Below are positions 33,955 to 43,107 of a stretch of 50,223 bases of DNA, in pieces. The notes beneath the pieces are model-generated. The model did no database searches, was not told the origin of the DNA, and saw only the letters and a list, made by a program, of their open reading frames with translations. Source of the stretch: an uncultured Peptostreptococcaceae bacterium (lineage in GTDB: Bacteria; Bacillota; Clostridia; Peptostreptococcales; Anaerovoracaceae); contig CATJIF010000205.1 in assembly GCA_949740445.1 (NCBI GenBank), positions 1 through 50,223 of the forward strand. The letters are read 5' to 3'. Numbering within the stretch: position 1 is the stretch's first letter; each line of letters begins with the position of its first letter. Made by a program: the position numbers and the translations under genes.

Positions 33955-33976
33955 TCTGAGTTATCCAGCGTAAACC

Positions 33977-34020
33977 AAAACTGTCGTACAGCAATGCCAT
34001 GCTTACGGCAGTTTTTATAT
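33977..34020 (+). terminator. Rho-independent terminator after asd
   Basis: AAAACTG-T-CGTA-CAGCA pairs with TGCT-TACG-G-CAGTTTT over a short loop and is followed by TATATTTT. Confidence 0.85.
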
Positions 34021-34278
34021 TTTAAAAATGTGAAGCAGATAGAGGCTGCACACATGTTCCGGCGAAGATGGTATTTCGGACATGGGATAATTCGTTGTCG
34101 CATCTTGTCGAATATATGCGAAATAAAGAACTTGTGCCAAAAGGGAATCCGTGATAAAGTTAAAATACATAAAATAGAAATAAAAGTAAATAAATCCATA
34201 TCGAGAATGGCAAGGGGAAGAAAATAAATCGCGCGCACTTCAGGAATGTTAAGAATAAGAAAATGTATATTTTTTTCA
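34021..34278. other. AT-rich intergenic stretch before the Rpn-type gene
   Basis: No gene is supported here. An inverted pair (ATGTTCCG near 34054 and CGGACAT near 34077) could form a weak stem. The rest is A-rich spacer. Confidence 0.4.
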
Positions 34279-34306
34279 TTGAGTCTGCGAGGGGATGTGA
34301 TATACT
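34279..34306 (+). promoter_or_regulatory. Promoter of the Rpn-type gene
   Basis: TTGAGT (34279-34284), 16 bases, then TATACT (34301-34306), giving a start near 34313 and a short leader. Confidence 0.55.
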
Positions 34307-34360
34307 TGAAGAAAACAAAGCAAAAGAAAAATAGACCATTCTTTCAAAATTCGCGAAGAA

Positions 34361-35209
34361 GTGGAAAAGCTGAATCCCATTGATGACTTGATGTTTCGCA
34401 AAATGGCTGAAGATTTGAGATTTTGCGAAGAAATCCTTCGCATATTTCTTTCCGATGCAAAGTTAATTGTGACCGGAGCAAATCCACAGTATGCACTTAC
34501 GAACTTACAGGGGAGATCCGTCATTCTGGACGTTAAATGTATTCTGAGCGATGGCAGGCATGTGCTGATCGAGGTGCAGAAGGCGGACGACGACGATCAC
34601 CAGAGAAGGGTTCGTTACAACAGCTCAGTCCTTACGGCAAATATTACCGATCCGGGAACTCGCTTTAAGGAGGTTCCCGATATATGCTCCGTATTTATAT
34701 CCCGCTTCGATCCCTTTTGTGGCAACCTGCCGCGGTATCACATCCTGCGGAGCGTTAAAGAACTGGAAACGGTTGCGGATAATGGAACAGAGGAAATCTA
34801 TGTCAATGCAAAGATAAACGACGGTTCCGATGTGGCGCAGCTGATGGAGCTCTTTGTAAAGGGCGATGTATACAACGACAAATTTCCGGTTACTTCCGGT
34901 ATCAAGCGCCGCTTAAAAAAGACGGAGGAGGGGAGAAGGACAATGAATGAAAGCCTGAGACGACTGATCGAAGAAGAGCGCAACGAAGGCAAAGCCGAAG
35001 GAAAGTTAGAGATTTTATGCACGCTGGTAAAAAGCGGAGTCATTTCGCTTTCAGAAGCAGCAAAGCAGGTGGAAATGACAGAAGCGGGGTTTACAGCCAG
35101 GATGAACCGCGCCTGCCCTCCGGGCGGACGGGATCGCAGGCGGTACGGCAGACTGCGGCCCGTGGCAAAGCCAGCACAGAGGACTGTACCGGCGCATCAA
35201 AATGATTGA
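34361..35209 (+). CDS. Rpn-family recombination-promoting nuclease / PD-(D/E)XK transposase-like protein
   Basis: The 282-residue product belongs to the PD-(D/E)XK family found as Rpn or putative transposase proteins in gut Bacillota. It has LNPIDDLMFRKMAED near the N-terminus, then the nuclease core with SVILDVKCILSDGRHVLIEVQ (catalytic Asp and Glu-x-Gln), YNSSVL, and a C-terminal region rich in E, R and K ending in a predicted helical part (EAAKQVEMTEAGF). After about residue 247 the sequence changes to Arg-, Pro- and Gly-rich residues unlike the family, as if the end had been frameshifted or replaced. The start used is GTG at 34361; the frame is open further upstream without a better start. 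Single copy, with its own promoter. Confidence 0.75.
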   Translation: MEKLNPIDDLMFRKMAEDLRFCEEILRIFLSDAKLIVTGANPQYALTNLQGRSVILDVKCILSDGRHVLIEVQKADDDDHQRRVRYNSSVLTANITDPGTRFKEVPDICSVFISRFDPFCGNLPRYHILRSVKELETVADNGTEEIYVNAKINDGSDVAQLMELFVKGDVYNDKFPVTSGIKRRLKKTEEGRRTMNESLRRLIEEERNEGKAEGKLEILCTLVKSGVISLSEAAKQVEMTEAGFTARMNRACPPGGRDRRRYGRLRPVAKPAQRTVPAHQND

Positions 35210-35325
35210 AGCCGCCAGGGCATCCGGCCGGATAAAGCGAAAACAAAACGAAGAAGAAAAAGAAAAATGCAGCGATCAGATCTTGAAAAAGCCCGATGCG
35301 CTGCATTTTTTATAACGATGTCCGC

Positions 35326-36516
35326 CTATTTGGTATAATTATCGAAATATCCCTGCACTAAGACGATGGGCGTACCCTTGTCGCCGGAGCCGGAAGTCAG
35401 ATCGCACAGCGAGCCGATCAGGTCGGTCAGGCGGCGGGGCGTGGTGCCCTGGGAGGCCATCTGTCCCTTCAAGTCTTCGTCCTTGTTTCGGATGTAATTG
35501 GAAATCGCTTCTTTTAGCGCCTCACCGCGAAGGTCAGCAAAGTCGTTGTCGGCCAGATACTTCAGCTTTACCTCGTTGGGCGTGCCCTCAAGTCCCGGGG
35601 TGTAGGCAGGCGACACCACGGGATCGGCCAGCTCCCAGATTTTCCCCACAGGGTCTTTAAAAGCGCCGTCGCCGTAGACCATAACCTCTATGTGCTTTCC
35701 GGTGGCATCCTTTAAGCGGGTGGCCACATCGGCGACAAAGGCATCGCAGTCGCGGGGAAACAGTTTTACCGTTTCTTCCGTGGATTTGTTCGAACCCAAG
35801 AGCCCGTACAGGGGATTGAAGCCAGAACCGTTTACAGACGAGGTAAGGATATCCTCCAGGTTGAATACCGCCGAAGCGCCAGCCTGCCTCAACAGGCGTT
35901 TGGTGCGGGCGCGGGTATGAATATCGCAAGTCAGCACCTTATCCGTATAGGCGAGAATCGCTTTAGGGTCGTTGGAAAGGAGAATTTCCACCTCGGTGCC
36001 CTGCTCCCGAATCAGCTCCGTATAAAATTCCAGGTAATCCACACCAGTAAAGGGATGGAGTACGCGGCCGAACAGCCTGCGGTACTGCGCTTCGGTCAGA
36101 AGGTCCGCGCTGGGATTGATGCCTTTATCGTACAGCATATCCTCGTCGATCAGGTGGTTTCCGACTTCGTCCGCCGGATAGCTGACCATGAGAACGATTT
36201 TTTTCGCACCGCGGGCGATGCCTTTCAAACAGACGGAAAAGCGGTTGCGGCTGAGGATGGGGAAGATGACGCCGATGGTTTCGCCGCCAAGCTTCTGACG
36301 GACATCTGCGGCAATATCGTCGATGTGCGCGTAATTTCCCTGCGCCCTGGCGACCACCGCCTCGGTGACGGCCACCACGTCGCGGTCGCGGAAGGAAAAG
36401 CCTTCCGAAGCGCTGGCCTGCAACACGGAATCGACGACGATTTCCGCCAGATTGTCGCCTTCGCGGATGATGGGCGCGCGGACGCCCCGGGAAACAGTGC
36501 CTGTCATTCGTTCCAT
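35326..36516 (-). CDS. CofE-like (coenzyme F420-0:L-glutamate ligase family) protein
   Basis: The 396-residue product matches the F420:gamma-glutamyl ligase family. It has GVRAPIIREGDNLAEIV at the N-terminus (about residues 10-26), DRDVVAVTEAVVARAQG (about 42-58), SRNRF, a central LSNDPKAILAYT, and a GDGAFKDP-type segment toward the end. CofE adds glutamates to F420-0, but most Clostridia do not make F420 and no other F420 genes are here, so the substrate may differ. The start is the ATG at 36516; a TTG-started extension runs through a leader hairpin. It is divergent from the glutamate mutase operon across 521 bases, a notable neighbour for a glutamate-adding enzyme. Confidence 0.75.
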   Translation of the reverse strand: MERMTGTVSRGVRAPIIREGDNLAEIVVDSVLQASASEGFSFRDRDVVAVTEAVVARAQGNYAHIDDIAADVRQKLGGETIGVIFPILSRNRFSVCLKGIARGAKKIVLMVSYPADEVGNHLIDEDMLYDKGINPSADLLTEAQYRRLFGRVLHPFTGVDYLEFYTELIREQGTEVEILLSNDPKAILAYTDKVLTCDIHTRARTKRLLRQAGASAVFNLEDILTSSVNGSGFNPLYGLLGSNKSTEETVKLFPRDCDAFVADVATRLKDATGKHIEVMVYGDGAFKDPVGKIWELADPVVSPAYTPGLEGTPNEVKLKYLADNDFADLRGEALKEAISNYIRNKDEDLKGQMASQGTTPRRLTDLIGSLCDLTSGSGDKGTPIVLVQGYFDNYTK

Positions 36517-36550
36517 AATAATATCCAACCTTTCTCTATTCGGAGTGTCT

Positions 36551-36603
36551 TCGATTGGCAAAAGCGCGAGCCTCTGTCAGAAGCGAACCCTTCTGCCAAT
36601 CGA
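36551..36603 (-). promoter_or_regulatory. Leader hairpin of the CofE-like gene
   Basis: On the minus strand TCGATTGGCA pairs perfectly with TGCCAATCGA across about 33 bases. AGAAG/CTTCT inside offers an alternative stem. It falls between the likely RNA start and the ribosome site, so it may control expression. Confidence 0.4.
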
Positions 36604-36626
36604 GGATAATCTTATTTTACAGTCCT

Positions 36627-36655
36627 ATTATACCGTCGGAAGCGCAGCAGCGCAA
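36627..36655 (-). promoter_or_regulatory. Promoter of the CofE-like gene
   Basis: Minus-strand TATAAT (36632 to 36627) has a weak TTGCGC 17 bases upstream (36655 to 36650). RNA would start near 36620. Confidence 0.45.
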
Positions 36656-36898
36656 CGCCGTTTTGAAAAACTTGCAGGAGACGGCTGTCGTAGCCTCTGG
36701 CGGCCATTGCCGGAAGGGTGCGGGGACTGTAAAACGCAGCAAGAGGAATGCACAGGAATTTCCAGTTGAAATGCTTTCTGCGGAAGGGCGGCATAACCGG
36801 AGTTACCGAAGGAAAATTCCGTGTACCCGCGTTCTTTTTTGGCGCTTTGCAAAAACAGCCGCAAGTGTTCCTGAACTTAAATTTGTTTCTCTGCGCTG
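36656..36898. other. Intergenic stretch between divergent units
   Basis: No gene is supported. Minus-strand open frames here have no ribosome site and no protein-like pattern. Confidence 0.4.
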
Positions 36899-36927
36899 TT
36901 GACAAATGATATGGTACAATATAATAT
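36899..36927 (+). promoter_or_regulatory. Strong promoter of the glutamate mutase / lyase operon
   Basis: A perfect TTGACA (36899-36904) is followed by TATAAT at 36920 (15-base spacer) or TAATAT at 36922 (17-base spacer). The leader to the first gene is about 105 bases. Confidence 0.7.
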
Positions 36928-37037
36928 ATAGACATAATACATTTTGATACTTGCATACGCACACAGGTGGTTGTATACAAATACTAAAATGAACTATTCG
37001 GTATGCTAAATCATTACAGATAAGTATGAGGTGGGCT

Positions 37038-37454
37038 ATGAGCGACAAAAAGAAGTTAGTCATCGGTGTTATCGGTGCCGATGTACACGCAGTAGGGATT
37101 CAGATTTTGTACCACGCATTCGAAGATGCGGGCTTTGAGGTAACAAATCTGGGCGTAATGGTATCGCAGGAGGAATACATCGCAGCGGCCGTAGAGACGG
37201 CGGCGGATGCCATCATCGTATCCTCCCTGTACGGTCACGGCGAACTGGACTGCCGCGGGCTGAGAGAAAAGTGCGACGAAGCGGGGCTTTCGGAAATCCT
37301 GCTCTACGTGGGCGGCAATATCGTCGTCGGAAAGCAGCCCTTCGACGAGGTGGAAGGCAGATTTAAGAAGATGGGCTTCGACCGGGTATTCGGACCGGGA
37401 ACACCGCCGGAAGAGACGATCAAAGCATTGAAAGAGGATTTACACGTAGAATAG
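37038..37454 (+). CDS. glmS: Glutamate mutase, B12-binding small (sigma) subunit
   Basis: The 138-residue product is the cobalamin-binding part of glutamate mutase, which rearranges L-glutamate to (2S,3S)-3-methylaspartate. The B12 motif is complete: D15-V-H17-A-V-G20, where His17 binds cobalt, S62-S-L64, and G92-G93. Length and start match the clostridial protein. GAGGTGGG precedes the ATG at 37038; the ATG at 37026 is part of this site and is rejected. It is the first gene of the operon, followed after 15 bases by the reactivase gene. Confidence 0.95.
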   Translation: MSDKKKLVIGVIGADVHAVGIQILYHAFEDAGFEVTNLGVMVSQEEYIAAAVETAADAIIVSSLYGHGELDCRGLREKCDEAGLSEILLYVGGNIVVGKQPFDEVEGRFKKMGFDRVFGPGTPPEETIKALKEDLHVE

Positions 37455-37469
37455 GCTGGTGACGCAGAT

Positions 37470-38864
37470 ATGAAGCCGATTTTAATGATCGATTTCGGAA
37501 GTACATACACCAAGGTAACGGCTGTGGACCTGGAAGGGGCGAGGCTGTTAGGAACAGCGTCCAGCTACACTACCGTGCAGACGGATATCAACGACGGCCT
37601 GAACAACGCGCTCAACCTCCTGTCGCAGAAGATCGGGCAGCTGCAATACGAAAAGCGCTACGCCTGCTCCAGCGCTGCCGGCGGATTGAAGATGGTAAGC
37701 TGCGGGCTGGTTCCGGAGCTGACGGCAGAGGCGGCGAGACAGGCTTCGCTGGGCGCTGGCGCCAAAGTGCTGCGCGTGTATTCCTATCAGCTGACCGAAG
37801 ACGATGCAGAGGAGATTCAGCAGCTTGCGCCGGACATCTTCCTGCTGACCGGGGGCACCGACGGCGGAAATAAAGAAAACATTATCGAAAACGCGAAAAT
37901 ACTGGCGGGAATTCCGCTGGACTTTCCCATCGTAGTGGCGGGAAACCGCACGGCGGCCAGAACCTGCGAACGGATTCTGACAGAGGCGGGAAAGCAGGTG
38001 CACGTCTGCGAGAACGTGATGCCGAAATTCAACCAGTTGAACATCCTGCCGGCACAGGCCGTGATCCGCGAAATCTTTTTGGACCGGATCATCAAAGCGA
38101 AGGGATTATCGCAGGCAAGCCAGCTGATTTCGGGAATTATGATGCCGACACCTGCGGCAGTGCTTGCCGCCATGGAGCTCTTATCCCGCGGAACGCAGAA
38201 GCAGAGCGGACTGGGACAGCTGATCGCCGTCGATGTGGGCGGGGCGACCACCGACATCTACTCCATGAGTGAAGGCGAGCCCCAGAGGGTAAATACCGTT
38301 GTCAAGGGATTGCCCGAGCCCTATGCCAAGCGCACGGTGGAAGGCGATATCGGCATGCGCTACAGCGCCTCCGGCATCGCAGAGGCTGCTGGCATGGCCA
38401 ACATCTGCCGCCTGTCGGGGCTTTGTGAGGCGCGGGCAGAGGAGCTGCTTTCGCAGATTACGCAGCATACGGATACGCTTCCCGAAACGCAGGAACTTGC
38501 GCAGCTGGACTTTGCGCTGGCGTCTTTAGCGGTAAAAACCGGCCTGATGCGGCACGCGGGCTTTGTGGAAAAAGCCTATACGCCCTGCGGCGAAACCTGG
38601 GTGCAGACCGGAAAGGATCTGAGCGCGGTGGATAAAGTCATCATCACCGGCGGCTCGCTGATTCACGCCGACCGGGTAGAGGAAATCGCAGCCTGTGCGC
38701 TGTACGATGCGGCGGAGCCTTCGTCGCTTCGACCGCAGCAGGCGGAGGTTTTAGTAGATACGCAGTATATTTTATCGGCGATGGGCCTGCTGAGCCAGTA
38801 CGAGCCCGACATTGCCTTAACCATTATGAAAAAGGAGCTGACATCCCATGGAACTGCAAAATAA
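37470..38864 (+). CDS. glmL: Glutamate mutase-associated ATPase (reactivating factor), MutL/GlmL
   Basis: The 464-residue product has the ASKHA ATPase fold: [15 protein letters not shown] at the N-terminus (phosphate 1 motif), [10 protein letters not shown] (about 125-134), and [12 protein letters not shown] (phosphate 2, about 254-265). GlmL proteins sit between the two mutase subunits in known clostridial operons and are thought to exchange damaged B12 for fresh cofactor using ATP. The last 17 bases overlap the next gene, implying coupled translation. Not to be confused with the DNA mismatch repair MutL. Confidence 0.9.
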   Translation: MKPILMIDFGSTYTKVTAVDLEGARLLGTASSYTTVQTDINDGLNNALNLLSQKIGQLQYEKRYACSSAAGGLKMVSCGLVPELTAEAARQASLGAGAKVLRVYSYQLTEDDAEEIQQLAPDIFLLTGGTDGGNKENIIENAKILAGIPLDFPIVVAGNRTAARTCERILTEAGKQVHVCENVMPKFNQLNILPAQAVIREIFLDRIIKAKGLSQASQLISGIMMPTPAAVLAAMELLSRGTQKQSGLGQLIAVDVGGATTDIYSMSEGEPQRVNTVVKGLPEPYAKRTVEGDIGMRYSASGIAEAAGMANICRLSGLCEARAEELLSQITQHTDTLPETQELAQLDFALASLAVKTGLMRHAGFVEKAYTPCGETWVQTGKDLSAVDKVIITGGSLIHADRVEEIAACALYDAAEPSSLRPQQAEVLVDTQYILSAMGLLSQYEPDIALTIMKKELTSHGTAK

Positions 38865-40302
38865 AAAACTGAGCAACGACGAGTTTTATACCATACAGAA
38901 AGAGATACTCACCCAGTGGCCCACCGGTGCGGGCGTCAACTTTGACGAGGCTGTAAAATACCATCAGAGCCTGCCGGAGCACAAGATCTTCGGAAAGAAG
39001 CTGATCAAGGCCAAAGAAGAGGGCAAGACGCTGATTCAGCCCAGAGCCGGCGTGGCGCTGGTCAAGGATCACATCGACCTGCTGACCTACCTGCAGGACC
39101 AGGGCGGCGCGGACCTTCTGCCCACCACCATCGACAGCTACACCAGACAGAACCGGTATAAAGAAGCCGAAAACGGCATTATGGAATCCGTGCGCGAGAG
39201 CAAATCCATGCTCAACGGGCTGCCTGTGGTCAACCACGGCGTAGACGCCTGCCGTCAGATCATCGACGAGCTGAACACGCCGGTACAGATCCGCCACGGC
39301 ACACCGGATGCGCGGCTGCTGACGGAAATCAGCTACGCCGGAGGCTTTACAAGCTACGAGGGCGGCGGCATTTCCTACAACATCCCCTACGCGAAGAACG
39401 TGTCGCTGGAAAAGACCATCACCGACTGGCAGTACTGCGACCGTCTGACCGGAATCTACGAAGAAGCGGGCATTAGCATCAACCGCGAGCCTTACGGACC
39501 GCTGACCGGTACGCTGGTTCCGCCGTGTATTTCCCACTCCGTGGCCATCATCGAAAGCCTTCTGGCTGCCGAGCAGGGCGTAAAGAACATCACCGTGGGC
39601 TATGGCCAGTGCGGAAACCTGATTCAGGACGTAGCGGCTATCCGTTCGCTGGGCGCCCTGACAGAAGAATATCTCCATCGCTACGGCTATAACGACGTGG
39701 TAGTAACCACCGTGCTTCACCAGTGGATGGGCGGCTTCCCGCAGGACGAAGCCCAGGCGTTTTCCGTTATCTCCTGGGGAAGCACAATCGCGGCGCTGTC
39801 CAAGGCCACAAAGGTTATCGTAAAGACGCCGCACGAAGCCATCGGCGTACCGACCAAAGAAGCCAACGCTCAGGGCCTGCGCTGCACCAAGCAGATTATC
39901 AACATGCTGGGCGACCAGGAGCTGTCCAACACCAGCCACGTGGTACAGGAAATGATGATCATCTCCGCAGAGACGCGCTGCATCGTGGACAAGTGCTTTG
40001 AAATGGGCGAGGGCGACCTGGCCGTAGGCGTAGTGCGGGCGTTTGAGGCAGGCGTTCTGGATATCCCGTTTGCTCCTTCCAAGCACAACGCAGGAAAGAT
40101 GCTTCCGGCCAGAGATAACGAGGGCGCTATCCGCATCCTCAACCCGGCAGGCGTTCCGCTGAGCAAGGAGCTGAAGGACTTCAACCGCGAAAAGATCGAA
40201 GAGAGAGCGCAGTTCGAAAAGCGCCAGGCGTCGTTCCAGATGGTAATCGACGACGTGTATGCCATCAGCAAGGGCCGTTTAGTAGGAAGACCCTGGAAAT
40301 AA
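38848..40302 (+). CDS. glmE: Glutamate mutase, catalytic large (epsilon) subunit
   Basis: The 484-residue product is the TIM-barrel substrate-binding subunit. Family features include [20 protein letters not shown], the [16 protein letters not shown] segment, [14 protein letters not shown] and [18 protein letters not shown]. Length is as in clostridial GlmE. With GlmS and adenosylcobalamin it forms the active enzyme. The ATG at 38848 lies inside the end of glmL, after GAAAAAGGAG. The 77-base gap before the ammonia-lyase holds a hairpin. Confidence 0.95.
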   Translation: MELQNKKLSNDEFYTIQKEILTQWPTGAGVNFDEAVKYHQSLPEHKIFGKKLIKAKEEGKTLIQPRAGVALVKDHIDLLTYLQDQGGADLLPTTIDSYTRQNRYKEAENGIMESVRESKSMLNGLPVVNHGVDACRQIIDELNTPVQIRHGTPDARLLTEISYAGGFTSYEGGGISYNIPYAKNVSLEKTITDWQYCDRLTGIYEEAGISINREPYGPLTGTLVPPCISHSVAIIESLLAAEQGVKNITVGYGQCGNLIQDVAAIRSLGALTEEYLHRYGYNDVVVTTVLHQWMGGFPQDEAQAFSVISWGSTIAALSKATKVIVKTPHEAIGVPTKEANAQGLRCTKQIINMLGDQELSNTSHVVQEMMIISAETRCIVDKCFEMGEGDLAVGVVRAFEAGVLDIPFAPSKHNAGKMLPARDNEGAIRILNPAGVPLSKELKDFNREKIEERAQFEKRQASFQMVIDDVYAISKGRLVGRPWK

Positions 40303-40312
40303 AGAATATGGC

Positions 40313-40338
40313 GGTCCGCCGCACATCCGCGGCGGGCC
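40313..40338 (+). other. Hairpin between glmE and mal
   Basis: GGTCCGCCG pairs with CGGCGGGCC over an eight-base loop. There is no T-run, so it may protect or process the RNA rather than end it. Confidence 0.4.
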
Positions 40339-40379
40339 GGAACCGGATATAGAAAGCGACTTTCGGAGGACGAAACAAC

Positions 40380-41621
40380 ATGAAAATTCAAAAGGTAATT
40401 TGTGCAAAGGGCAGAACGGGCTTTTTCTTCGACGACCAGAGAGCCATTAAGAAGGGCGCAAAGGCAGACGGTTCTGCTTACATCGGACAGCCGGCAACGG
40501 CAGGCTTTACCGCTGTGCGCCAGGCGGGCGAAGCGATTTCCGTCATGCTGGTGTTAGAGGATGGCCAGATCGCTTACGGCGACTGCGCTGCCGTACAGTA
40601 CAGCGGCGCCGGCGGGCGCGACCCGCTGTTTTTGGCCGCGGACTTCATTCCTGTGATCGAAGCTCACGTAGCTCCCGTTTTAGAAGGGAAAGAAATCTCC
40701 ACCTTCCGCCAGATGGCTGCCGAGGTAGAGGCGGTAGAAGTGGGCGGCAAGCGGCTGCACACAGCCATTCGCTACGGCGTTACCCAGGCGATCCTGGATG
40801 CGGTTGCCAAATCCAAAAAGAAGATGATGTGCGAAGTGGTGGCCGACGAATACGGTTTGAGCCCGGAATACCGCGAAATCCCCATCTTTACCCAGTCCGG
40901 CGACAACCGCTACGACAATGCCGACAAGATGATTATGAAGGGCGCCAACGTGCTGCCTCACGCGCTGATCAATAACGTAGAGACGAAGCTGGGCAAGGAT
41001 GGTTCCATCCTTTTAGAATATGTAAAGTGGTTGAGAGACCGCATTCAGCAGCTGCGCGCCAGCGAGGATTACGCGCCGGTGCTGCACATCGACGTATACG
41101 GAACCATCGGCATGGCCTTCGGCGTCAACAACTACAAAGAAATGGCCGATTACATCGAAACGCTGGTCGAGGCGGCAAAGCCGTTTAAGCTGCGCATCGA
41201 AGGCCCCATGGATGCGGAGGAGAGAGAAGCGCAGATGAAGGCGCTGGCCGGTTTAACGGCTGAAGTAGACCGCCGCGGCATCGACGTGGAACTGGTGGCC
41301 GACGAATGGTGCAATACACTGGAAGACATCAAGTATTTTGCCGACAATAAGGCGGGCCACATGATTCAGATCAAGACGCCGGACCTGGGCGGCATCAACA
41401 ACATCGCCGAGGCGGTGCTGTACTGCAAGGAGAAGGGCGTCGGCGCCTATCAGGGCGGAACCTGCAACGAAACCGACCGCTCCGCGCAGATCTGCGTCAA
41501 CCTGGCCATGGCGACTCAGCCGGATCAGATCCTAGCAAAGCCGGGCATGGGCGTAGACGAGGGCTACATGATCGTCTACAACGAAATGCAGAGGATTCTG
41601 GCGTGCATGAAGGCACGGTAA
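40380..41621 (+). CDS. mal: Methylaspartate ammonia-lyase
   Basis: The 413-residue product is an enolase-superfamily enzyme that removes ammonia from 3-methylaspartate to give mesaconate. The catalytic pair is visible: His194 in VLPHALINNVETKLG and Lys332 in IQIKTPDLGG. The metal-binding acids lie in HIDVYG, the RIEGPMD segment and ELVADEWCN. Length is normal. CGGAGGACG precedes the ATG. It follows glutamate mutase directly and shares the operon, which fixes the pathway as the methylaspartate route. Confidence 0.95.
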   Translation: MKIQKVICAKGRTGFFFDDQRAIKKGAKADGSAYIGQPATAGFTAVRQAGEAISVMLVLEDGQIAYGDCAAVQYSGAGGRDPLFLAADFIPVIEAHVAPVLEGKEISTFRQMAAEVEAVEVGGKRLHTAIRYGVTQAILDAVAKSKKKMMCEVVADEYGLSPEYREIPIFTQSGDNRYDNADKMIMKGANVLPHALINNVETKLGKDGSILLEYVKWLRDRIQQLRASEDYAPVLHIDVYGTIGMAFGVNNYKEMADYIETLVEAAKPFKLRIEGPMDAEEREAQMKALAGLTAEVDRRGIDVELVADEWCNTLEDIKYFADNKAGHMIQIKTPDLGGINNIAEAVLYCKEKGVGAYQGGTCNETDRSAQICVNLAMATQPDQILAKPGMGVDEGYMIVYNEMQRILACMKAR

Positions 41622-43105
41622 AGGCGCTGTGGCAGACATATGAAAGCGAGAGGACGCGGAAGGACGGAGGGCTTTCCGCGTCCTTCGGCTATGTGCAGGC
41701 AGTGGACGAATGCTCTTGCGGCTCCCGGACGGAGCGGGCAGTCCGCTGCGCTCGCGGAGATGATCTGCCGGCAGGGGTGGACCGTCATATTGGCGGGCTG
41801 GCGGTGCGGGCGTTGCTGTTTGAGGTCAGCGCCACGCCGAAGCCGGGCCTTGTAGACCGCGAAAACAGCGGGGCCCACGACGATATGGACTACGCCATGT
41901 TCCTGCACAGTGCCAATGCCCTGCGGGGCTGTTTCGAGCGCTGCGCGTTTCTGGGCATGCAGGAAGGCCTTGCGCCTGGCATTGAACAAAGCGGAGCCTC
42001 CGCAGCGCCATTGGATGCGTCAGGGGCATTTTTTCGAGAGCTGCGAAGCGCCGGCCTCGCCGGAGAGCAGCAGATGTATCGGGCCACCGGGGGCGTCAAC
42101 ACCCACAAGGGATTGATTTTTTCGCTGGGCATCCTCTGCGCAGCCTGCGGCTTTTCAGCCGTTCACGACATGGCAGCACTTCGGCTGCCGCAGCTGCAAC
42201 GACAGAAGCAAAACGCAGGCTTCGATGCGGTTTTCCTGCAGGTGCTTTGCGCGCAGATAGCAAAGGGCCTGCTTTCCGGAGGTGAAGCGCTGCCCACTCA
42301 CGGGCAGATGGTGCGGCAGAGCACGGGGCTTGCCGGCGTAAAAGGCGAAGCGCTGTCGGGCTTTGCTACAGCCTTCCGCGTAGGATTGCCGCAGCTGCGG
42401 AGGGCGCTTGCAGCGGGAATGCACATCAACGAAGCCATGGTGTACGCGCTTTTGCACCTGATGACAGCAACCGAGGACAGCAACGTAGTTTACCGCGGCG
42501 GCAGGCAGGGGCTTGCCTTTGTGCGCGAACGGGCTGGTGAACTCCTTCGGGCAGAGCCGTTCCTGTGCGAAAGGAGCCTTGCGTGCGAAGGGAATTTTTC
42601 TTGTGGAGAGCAGCTTTCGCAGGAGGAGCGCTCTTTAAGAAAGACCGTGGATATGGAGCCGGTGCGGCGTTTCGACCGGCAGTGCATCAGCCGGCATCTC
42701 AGCCCCGGCGGCAGTGCAGACCTGCTGGCGGTATCGCTGATGCTGCACTTTGTAACAGACGGATATATTCCCGACCGGGAAAGGCATATACTTTCGCCGG
42801 CCAGGGCATCAATAGAGAAAAAGGAGAGAACTATGATTAAGCAAAGAGCTTGTGCGGGAACGCTGGAATCCAGCGATATCTTTGTGGAGATCGAACCGGC
42901 TCCGGAGGGGAGCGGGCTGGCGCTGGACATTACCTCCGTTGTGTATACGCAGTTCGGAGAAGAAATAGAGAAGGTCATCCGAAAGACGCTTTCGGAGCTT
43001 GCGGTAACCGATGCCGCCGTTCGCGTCAGCGACCGCGGTGCGGTGGACTGCACCATCCGGGCCAGAGTGGAAACGGCGGTCCGCCGTGGGAAAGGAGAGG
43101 AATAA
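41603..43105 (+). CDS. citG: CitG (triphosphoribosyl-dephospho-CoA synthase) in frame with CitD, possible fusion
   Basis: One uninterrupted frame of 500 codons encodes CitG and then CitD. CitG motifs are GLAVRALLFEVSATPKPGLVD, GAHDDMDY, ATGGVNTHKG, EDSNVVYRGG and HLSPGGSADLLA. It makes the 2'-(5''-triphosphoribosyl)-3'-dephospho-CoA precursor of the lyase cofactor from ATP and dephospho-CoA. The first 60 residues look unlike CitG, so the real start may be a GTG near 41691-41776 rather than the GTG at 41603, which overlaps mal. No stop separates CitG from CitD, but an AAAGGAG site and ATG at 42833 allow CitD to be made alone. Both a fused and a free form are possible. Confidence 0.75.
   Translation: MHEGTVKALWQTYESERTRKDGGLSASFGYVQAVDECSCGSRTERAVRCARGDDLPAGVDRHIGGLAVRALLFEVSATPKPGLVDRENSGAHDDMDYAMFLHSANALRGCFERCAFLGMQEGLAPGIEQSGASAAPLDASGAFFRELRSAGLAGEQQMYRATGGVNTHKGLIFSLGILCAACGFSAVHDMAALRLPQLQRQKQNAGFDAVFLQVLCAQIAKGLLSGGEALPTHGQMVRQSTGLAGVKGEALSGFATAFRVGLPQLRRALAAGMHINEAMVYALLHLMTATEDSNVVYRGGRQGLAFVRERAGELLRAEPFLCERSLACEGNFSCGEQLSQEERSLRKTVDMEPVRRFDRQCISRHLSPGGSADLLAVSLMLHFVTDGYIPDRERHILSPARASIEKKERTMIKQRACAGTLESSDIFVEIEPAPEGSGLALDITSVVYTQFGEEIEKVIRKTLSELAVTDAAVRVSDRGAVDCTIRARVETAVRRGKGEE
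42833..43105 (+). CDS. citD: Citrate/citramalate lyase acyl carrier protein (gamma), internal start in the CitG frame
   Basis: The ATG at 42833 follows AAAAGGAGAGAACT, a strong site, and yields a 90-residue protein of the usual CitD length. Its start, MIKQRACAGTLESSDIF, holds the family motif, with Ser14 as the attachment point of the phosphoribosyl-dephospho-CoA group. It carries the acetyl group in the lyase complex. It shares the CitG frame with no stop before it, so it is listed both as part of the fusion and as a separate product. CitE follows after 2 bases. Confidence 0.8.
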   Translation: MIKQRACAGTLESSDIFVEIEPAPEGSGLALDITSVVYTQFGEEIEKVIRKTLSELAVTDAAVRVSDRGAVDCTIRARVETAVRRGKGEE

Positions 43106-43107
43106 CC

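Noticed and set aside
33994-34227. A 77-codon plus-strand frame after asd
   Set aside because: It begins inside the asd terminator and has no ribosome site; the product is Lys/Arg/Ile-rich and not protein-like.
36612-37063. Minus-strand frames between the CofE-like gene and glmS
   Set aside because: No ribosome sites, Cys/His/Arg-rich products, and they overlap divergent promoters.
42850-43107. Upstream extension of citE through citD
   Set aside because: It is a shadow of citD in another frame; the GTG at 43108 has the ribosome site and the family N-terminus.
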